DNA from: Oasisia sp. SBJ-2009
Lineage: Eukaryota > Annelida > Polychaeta > Sabellida > Siboglinidae
NCBI GenBank assembly: GCA_964017155.1
Contig: OZ024865.1
Location: 44,501,634 to 44,565,633 of the forward strand
Direction: 5' to 3'
DNA length: 64,000 nt
Below, piece by piece: positions 59,983-64,000 of the stretch. Made by a program: the position numbers and the translations under genes. The notes beneath the pieces were generated by a model. It was given only the letters and a program-made list of their open reading frames with translations, had not been told where the DNA came from and did not search any database. Positions within the stretch are counted from its first letter, which is position 1; the number at the start of each line of letters is the position of its first letter.

Positions 59983-61245
59983 ATACATTTCTTCCTCACT
60001 CTCTGAGTCACTGTGACACTGACTCTTATACTGATTTTAACAATCTATAATTCGATATAATTTCATAATGATAAGTCATCACAATTTCACATTCACGGAG
60101 GCTCGTGTTGCGCAGTTCGGGTTTTTCTATCTCTAAATAACTTACTTGACTCACGGCTGAATAACTATAATCAATTTGTCAGTCTATTATTCGATTTTAT
60201 TTTGGGTATACACACTCGATGCGTATATGTTACAAGTGCTTTATTCCATTTCCTGTTACAAAATAATACACGAATCATTCCAATGGATCTATTTGTATAT
60301 GTAGTTGTGTATCTACATATATATCTATTTATGGATATATATATTTATATATTTTGTTGTGTCTATGCTTATACATTAAATAATTTAATAACCAATACAC
60401 ACAACACAATTCCGCCACCCTCACTGATGGGAGGGCACCCAAACAGGCTATGGGAATTTTCTCTGGCATTTTTCCAGCTATGTTTATTGTTTGTAATTTT
60501 TTACGTTTGTTTTGTGTGGTGCACCACGTGCAATTTTTCATTGGCACGGCTATTACTTGCTGGTTTTCCCTTATAGTCTGTCCACACAATGTTATTACCT
60601 GGATAAGGTGGTTGTTCGTCTTGACATACGTTTGGGTGGTAGGGCCACTTGCAACCAAGTAACTACATGGCTAGGATTTGTTGGCATATGAATACACATA
60701 ACAATGTTCTGCGTTGACAGTGGTTCGTATCTTGATACGTTTGTGTGGTAGGGCCACATGCTTTCTGTTTATGGGCGCAGACATGCAGTTGTGTGTAAAT
60801 TTATGTCTCAAACAACTAATATGTATCTGAAGATACCAAGTGAATTGGTAATTCCGGTTTTTACAGTTGTTCGTATTTTGTTACGTTTGAGTGGTAGGGC
60901 CACTTGCAACTCCCCGCTGATGCGGTTATGCTGCTTTGTTGATACATCATACATGCATTTTACATTACATCGATGTGTCCAGCCGTTGGATCATATGTGT
61001 GTAATTCTGTGTGTGTGTTTGTGTGTGGTGTGTGTGTATGCGTGTATGGGTGTGTGTCTATGTGCTTTGTAAGTATGAGTCTAGGTACGGATATATGTTG
61101 GTGTGTATACATATATCTGTAGATTTTTACAATTTGCTTTGGGTTCCCGTAGGCCGTTCGGTTAGAGTCGTTTCGGTTATGTTTCTTTGTAATGTTTCCC
61201 CCTCCCTTTGACAGTTTGTTTCCGTTGTATTCTTGATCTTGTAGC
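59983..61245 (+). other. Leader between the small frame and the gag-like ORF
   Basis: AT-rich, with a (GT)-rich stretch at about 61010-61060 and the three-copy repeat listed separately. I see no other coding sequence. Confidence 0.5.
60611..60910 (+). repeat. Three spaced copies of a 42-45-bp leader repeat
   Basis: Copies at 60611-60655, 60720-60761 and 60866-60910. All share TACGTTTGNGTGGTAGGGCC plus AC. GTGGTAGGGCCAC can fold as a 4-bp stem with a 5-base loop. Spacing is 109 and 146 bp. Confidence 0.8.
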
Positions 61246-62625
61246 ATGCCTCGTGGACGAGCTCCGCGTGGCCGTGGCCGGACAGCCCGGCAAGACTCGC
61301 TGACCCGTCAGACTCGTTCGCGCTCAGCTGCTTCTTCGGATTCGCCGCCTCTTCCGTCGGTGTCGTTTGGCACTCCTCCACCTCAGTGTGCATCCGTGGA
61401 GAACTTTGAGGATGCGTCGGATCTCCAGGCAGTCGTGCGCGACTCGATTATGGCAGATGGGCCACAGTCCCTGTGGGAATGCGCCATGGAGCGTCGGGTT
61501 ACAGCCTCGGAGAAGGTTCTCGGGGAAATCCATGCGATGGTGCTGGCCTTGCGCCCTACTCCAACGGTGCTAAGGCCTGATCCTGCGTTAGCGTCTGCCT
61601 CAGCCGCGTTTGGTAGTGCTGCACAGATGTCTGCAGCTGCCGGGATGGGACCTTCGTCTGCTGGGTTGACCCACCCCTTTGCAATGCCCGGTCCTGTCAG
61701 CGCGGACCCAGTGGACCCATTATCGTTCGGTGCTCGCGATGCCAGGGCTACGCCATGGCCGAACACTGACACCGTGCCAGGTACTGCGGTGTTTGAGGCA
61801 TTGCCTGGGCCCGCACAGGCCATGATAGATTCATGTTCGTCTGCCTCCCTGCCTCTCGATGCTCGAATCCCTGATGGGCTTCGGGCAAAGATCTGGGCAG
61901 GGGAGTACATTGATTTAGCTATCATGCTAAAGCCCACTCGCATGCAACATCTCGAGTACGGCCACGCTTATGGGGGCGCCCCTACTGCCACTAATGTTGT
62001 TGCTAAGTCTCCTAACAACACTCATGAAATCATTTCTTTTGAGAAGTGGCTGCAGGCCTTCAATCTATACATGGCGGTCTACTTACTGAAACCAGCCAAT
62101 ATGCCGTTGGCGGTTCAAATGCTCAAGTACGCCGAAATTATCCGGGGTTTGGCTGATGCGGGGGGTGACTGGCGGTCCTACGATGAGGCTTTTCGTTCCC
62201 TCCGTTACCTCCGGGGTTGGTCTTGGGGGTCCATCAACTGGGAGATGTGGATGACAGCATCGCAATTTATCAGGCGACCGGCTTCTGTTCCCCCCTTTTC
62301 GGGCAAGGGTGGGATCAGGTCCATGGAAAGGGGTCCCTGTTTTGCCTTTAATCGAGGGGAAATGTGCGAAAAAACCTCCTGTCGCTTTGTGCACAAATGC
62401 TCCGTATGTGGGGGCAGCAGTCACCGGGCTATCCGCTGCTTCCAAGCACAGGGACGACGCCCCCAGTCTGCTAACCCACCCACACAAAGCCCCCCTGGTC
62501 GTTCTGTCCTCCCCAGTAAACCGTCCTTTTCCCAAGGTAGACCATCAACCACCCCTAGCAGACCGTCAGCTGCCAGTGGCTCCCCCGCTTCTGCCGCCGG
62601 CTCCCCGTTTTGGTTCAGGAAATGA
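61246..62625 (+). CDS. Gag-like protein of the DIRS-like element
   Basis: A 459-residue frame. The start MPRGRAPRGRGRTARQ is very basic. A Pro/Ala/Ser-rich middle is followed by a more conserved helical part (EKWLQAFNLYMAVYLLK, then WGSINWEMW). The C-terminus has two zinc motifs: C-x8-C-x4-C-x3-H (CFAFNRGEMCEKTSCRFVH) and a classic knuckle C-x2-C-x4-H-x4-C (CSVCGGSSHRAIRC). Such paired motifs are typical of DIRS ORF1 and gag proteins that bind RNA. The last 316 bp overlap the pol frame in another register. No internal stop, so the insertion is fairly young or conserved. Confidence 0.75.
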   Translation: MPRGRAPRGRGRTARQDSLTRQTRSRSAASSDSPPLPSVSFGTPPPQCASVENFEDASDLQAVVRDSIMADGPQSLWECAMERRVTASEKVLGEIHAMVLALRPTPTVLRPDPALASASAAFGSAAQMSAAAGMGPSSAGLTHPFAMPGPVSADPVDPLSFGARDARATPWPNTDTVPGTAVFEALPGPAQAMIDSCSSASLPLDARIPDGLRAKIWAGEYIDLAIMLKPTRMQHLEYGHAYGGAPTATNVVAKSPNNTHEIISFEKWLQAFNLYMAVYLLKPANMPLAVQMLKYAEIIRGLADAGGDWRSYDEAFRSLRYLRGWSWGSINWEMWMTASQFIRRPASVPPFSGKGGIRSMERGPCFAFNRGEMCEKTSCRFVHKCSVCGGSSHRAIRCFQAQGRRPQSANPPTQSPPGRSVLPSKPSFSQGRPSTTPSRPSAASGSPASAAGSPFWFRK

Positions 62626-63945
62626 CTTGCCGACACCTGTGTCTCCCTCAGTCCTGCATGACATGTTAGTTGGTTACGACTGTGATTTGCATCATTACCT
62701 TGTGCATGGTTTTTCGCATGGTTTCTGTATAGGCTGTTTTGGCTTGCCTCCGCAACCTGAGGTACATAAGGGTAATTTGCAATCTGCTGAGGAGTATTCA
62801 GGCGTTATCGATGCTAAGATAGCGAAAGAATTGGCATCTGGCCGTGTACTTGGTCCCTTTGATGTTTCTCCATCTATGCCTAACTATCGAGTCTCGCCCC
62901 TGGGTGTGGTGCCTAAGAAGACTCCAGGTGAATTTAGAATGATTCACCATCTGTCACACCCGGAGGGCTCTTCCGTTAATGATTTTATACCGAAAGATAT
63001 GTCTTCGGTCCATTATGCCACTATTCAAGATGCCATCGATTTCATCAAAGATTCCCCTAAACCTGTGTACATGGCTAAGGTTCACGTAATTGACGATTTT
63101 CTCATTCTTTCCCATTCCAAAGAGAAATGTCATCAGGACCTCATGGCTTTCATTGAACTTTGTGAGCGCCTTGGGGTTCCACTGGCACCTAGTAAGACTG
63201 TTGGCCCTTCCACCACAATCCCATTTCTTGGCATTATCCTCGATTCAGTCATGCAGGAAGCGCGACTACCCGAGGATAAAATTGATAAGGCCAGGGCATT
63301 ACTTTTAGTTTTTTTGGGGAAGCGCAAGGTCACACTCAAAGAGCTCCAAGGGTTAACTGGCTTTCTGGGATTTGCCTGTTCCGTAATTAAACCTGGACGT
63401 CCATTTTTACGTCGTTTGTTTGACCTTACTGTGGGTATTCGCAAGCCGCATTTTCATGTTCGCTTAACGAACCAGGTTAAGCTTGACTTAGAGGTCTGGT
63501 TGAAATTCTTGCAAGATTTTAATGGGAAATCTTTCTTTTTAGATGAGAAATTTCTCACTGGGGATTATCTCCAGCTCTACACAGATGCAGCAGGGGGCAT
63601 TGGATACGGGGCCCTGTTTGGGGAAGGGTGGTTTTATGGTCTGTGGCCCGTGGCTTGGCGTTCACTGAATGTCTCTGTGTTGGAACTATACCTAATCATG
63701 GCAGCTGTGCATGTTTGGGGTGGTTCCTGGTCGAACCAGAGTGTCTGTTTTTTTACAGACAATGAAGCTCTTGTTCCTGTGATCAACAACCAGACATCCC
63801 GTGAACCTCACATCATGGCACTACTGCGCCCACTAGTTTTGGCATGCCAGTGTGCCAAAAAGGGGATTACACACTTGACAGTAAATAATAAACGTCATAA
63901 TTTTGGCCAATTCATATCTATTCTGGACTCTGTGTTGCTGCTTGC

Positions 63946-63949
<4 letters not shown>
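62309..63949 (+). CDS. Reverse transcriptase/RNase H frame, RT core deleted
   Basis: Open for 546 codons; the real N-terminus is unknown because the frame overlaps gag. Residues about 200-230 read NYRVSPLGVVPKKTPGEFRM and FIPKDMSSVHYA, the finger region of the RT. YMAKV then joins directly to HVIDDFLILSHS: the catalytic Asp of motif A, motif B and about 70 residues between are absent, while motif C (IDDF) remains. The connection follows (RLGVPLAPSKTVGPSTTIPF), then RNase H with YTDAAGGIG, LELY and FTDNEA, so its three acidic residues are kept. The last about 20 residues do not match the family, suggesting 3' truncation. RT activity is impossible as written. Confidence 0.8.
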
Positions 63950-63982
<33 letters not shown>

Positions 63983-64000
63983 ATACATGTATATATGTAT
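63950..64000. repeat. (TA)n microsatellite at the window edge
   Basis: About 28 bp of TA, then TACATAATACATGTATATAT. It directly follows the retroelement. Confidence 0.95.

Larger units (their letters stand above)
59047..63949 (+). mobile_element. Degenerate DIRS-like retroelement
   Basis: Lies between two (TA)n tracts. The layout is a leader with an 11-bp hairpin stem at 59051-59082, a gag-like frame (61246-62625) and an overlapping RT/RNase H frame (to 63949). The gag zinc knuckle, the long gag-pol overlap and the RT style (VSPLGVVPKK, then HVIDDF) fit DIRS-type elements. I find no tyrosine recombinase; the RT is internally deleted and the 3' end looks truncated against the (TA)n. I found no long terminal repeats. 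The element cannot be autonomous. Confidence 0.65.

Overview
This is eukaryotic, almost certainly invertebrate animal, nuclear DNA. Genes are split into many short exons with GT-AG junctions. The non-coding DNA is crowded with (CA)n and (TA)n microsatellites, minisatellites, fragments of non-LTR retrotransposons and tRNA-derived SINEs. The mix resembles a marine lophotrochozoan such as a mollusc, but I cannot fix the species and this is inference only.

Region 1 (about 1-36.9 kb, minus strand) is one gene: the transcription elongation factor and histone chaperone SPT6 (SUPT6H). I traced 31 coding exons, all with compatible splice phases, giving about 1,467 codons from the initiator methionine into the tandem-SH2 region. 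The last part of the protein lies off the left edge. Several exon edges touch tandem arrays, and in three cases a splice site is itself inside the duplicated unit.

Region 2 (about 36.9-51.3 kb) starts with the SPT6 upstream region. Two acetylcholinesterase-like genes of the carboxylesterase type B family follow, pointing at each other. The plus-strand gene is complete (nine exons, 665 residues, full Ser-Glu-His triad). It carries an unusual N-terminus: signal peptide, acidic segment, furin-type site and a basic nine-cysteine module. The minus-strand paralogue has exons 6-9 only; exons 1-5 are not visible before the right edge. A perfect 1-kb (CA)n array lies between the two, and 188 bp around the catalytic serine are identical in both.

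Region 3 (about 52.2-59.0 kb) holds a decayed minus-strand SET-domain gene with an acidic/basic linker and a Cys-rich tail. Clusters of a motif related to TTGTGGGACGT bracket it in mainly opposite orientations, next to (TA)n tracts. It may be a large DNA transposon that carried a histone-methyltransferase-like gene. Region 4 (about 59.05-63.95 kb) is a degenerate DIRS-like retroelement with gag-like and RT/RNase H frames; the reverse transcriptase has lost its central part. A 160-codon open frame with a downstream poly(A) signal lies in its leader.

The clear working genes are SPT6 and the complete AChE-like gene. The second AChE-like copy is intact where visible. The rest is mobile, repetitive or decaying sequence.
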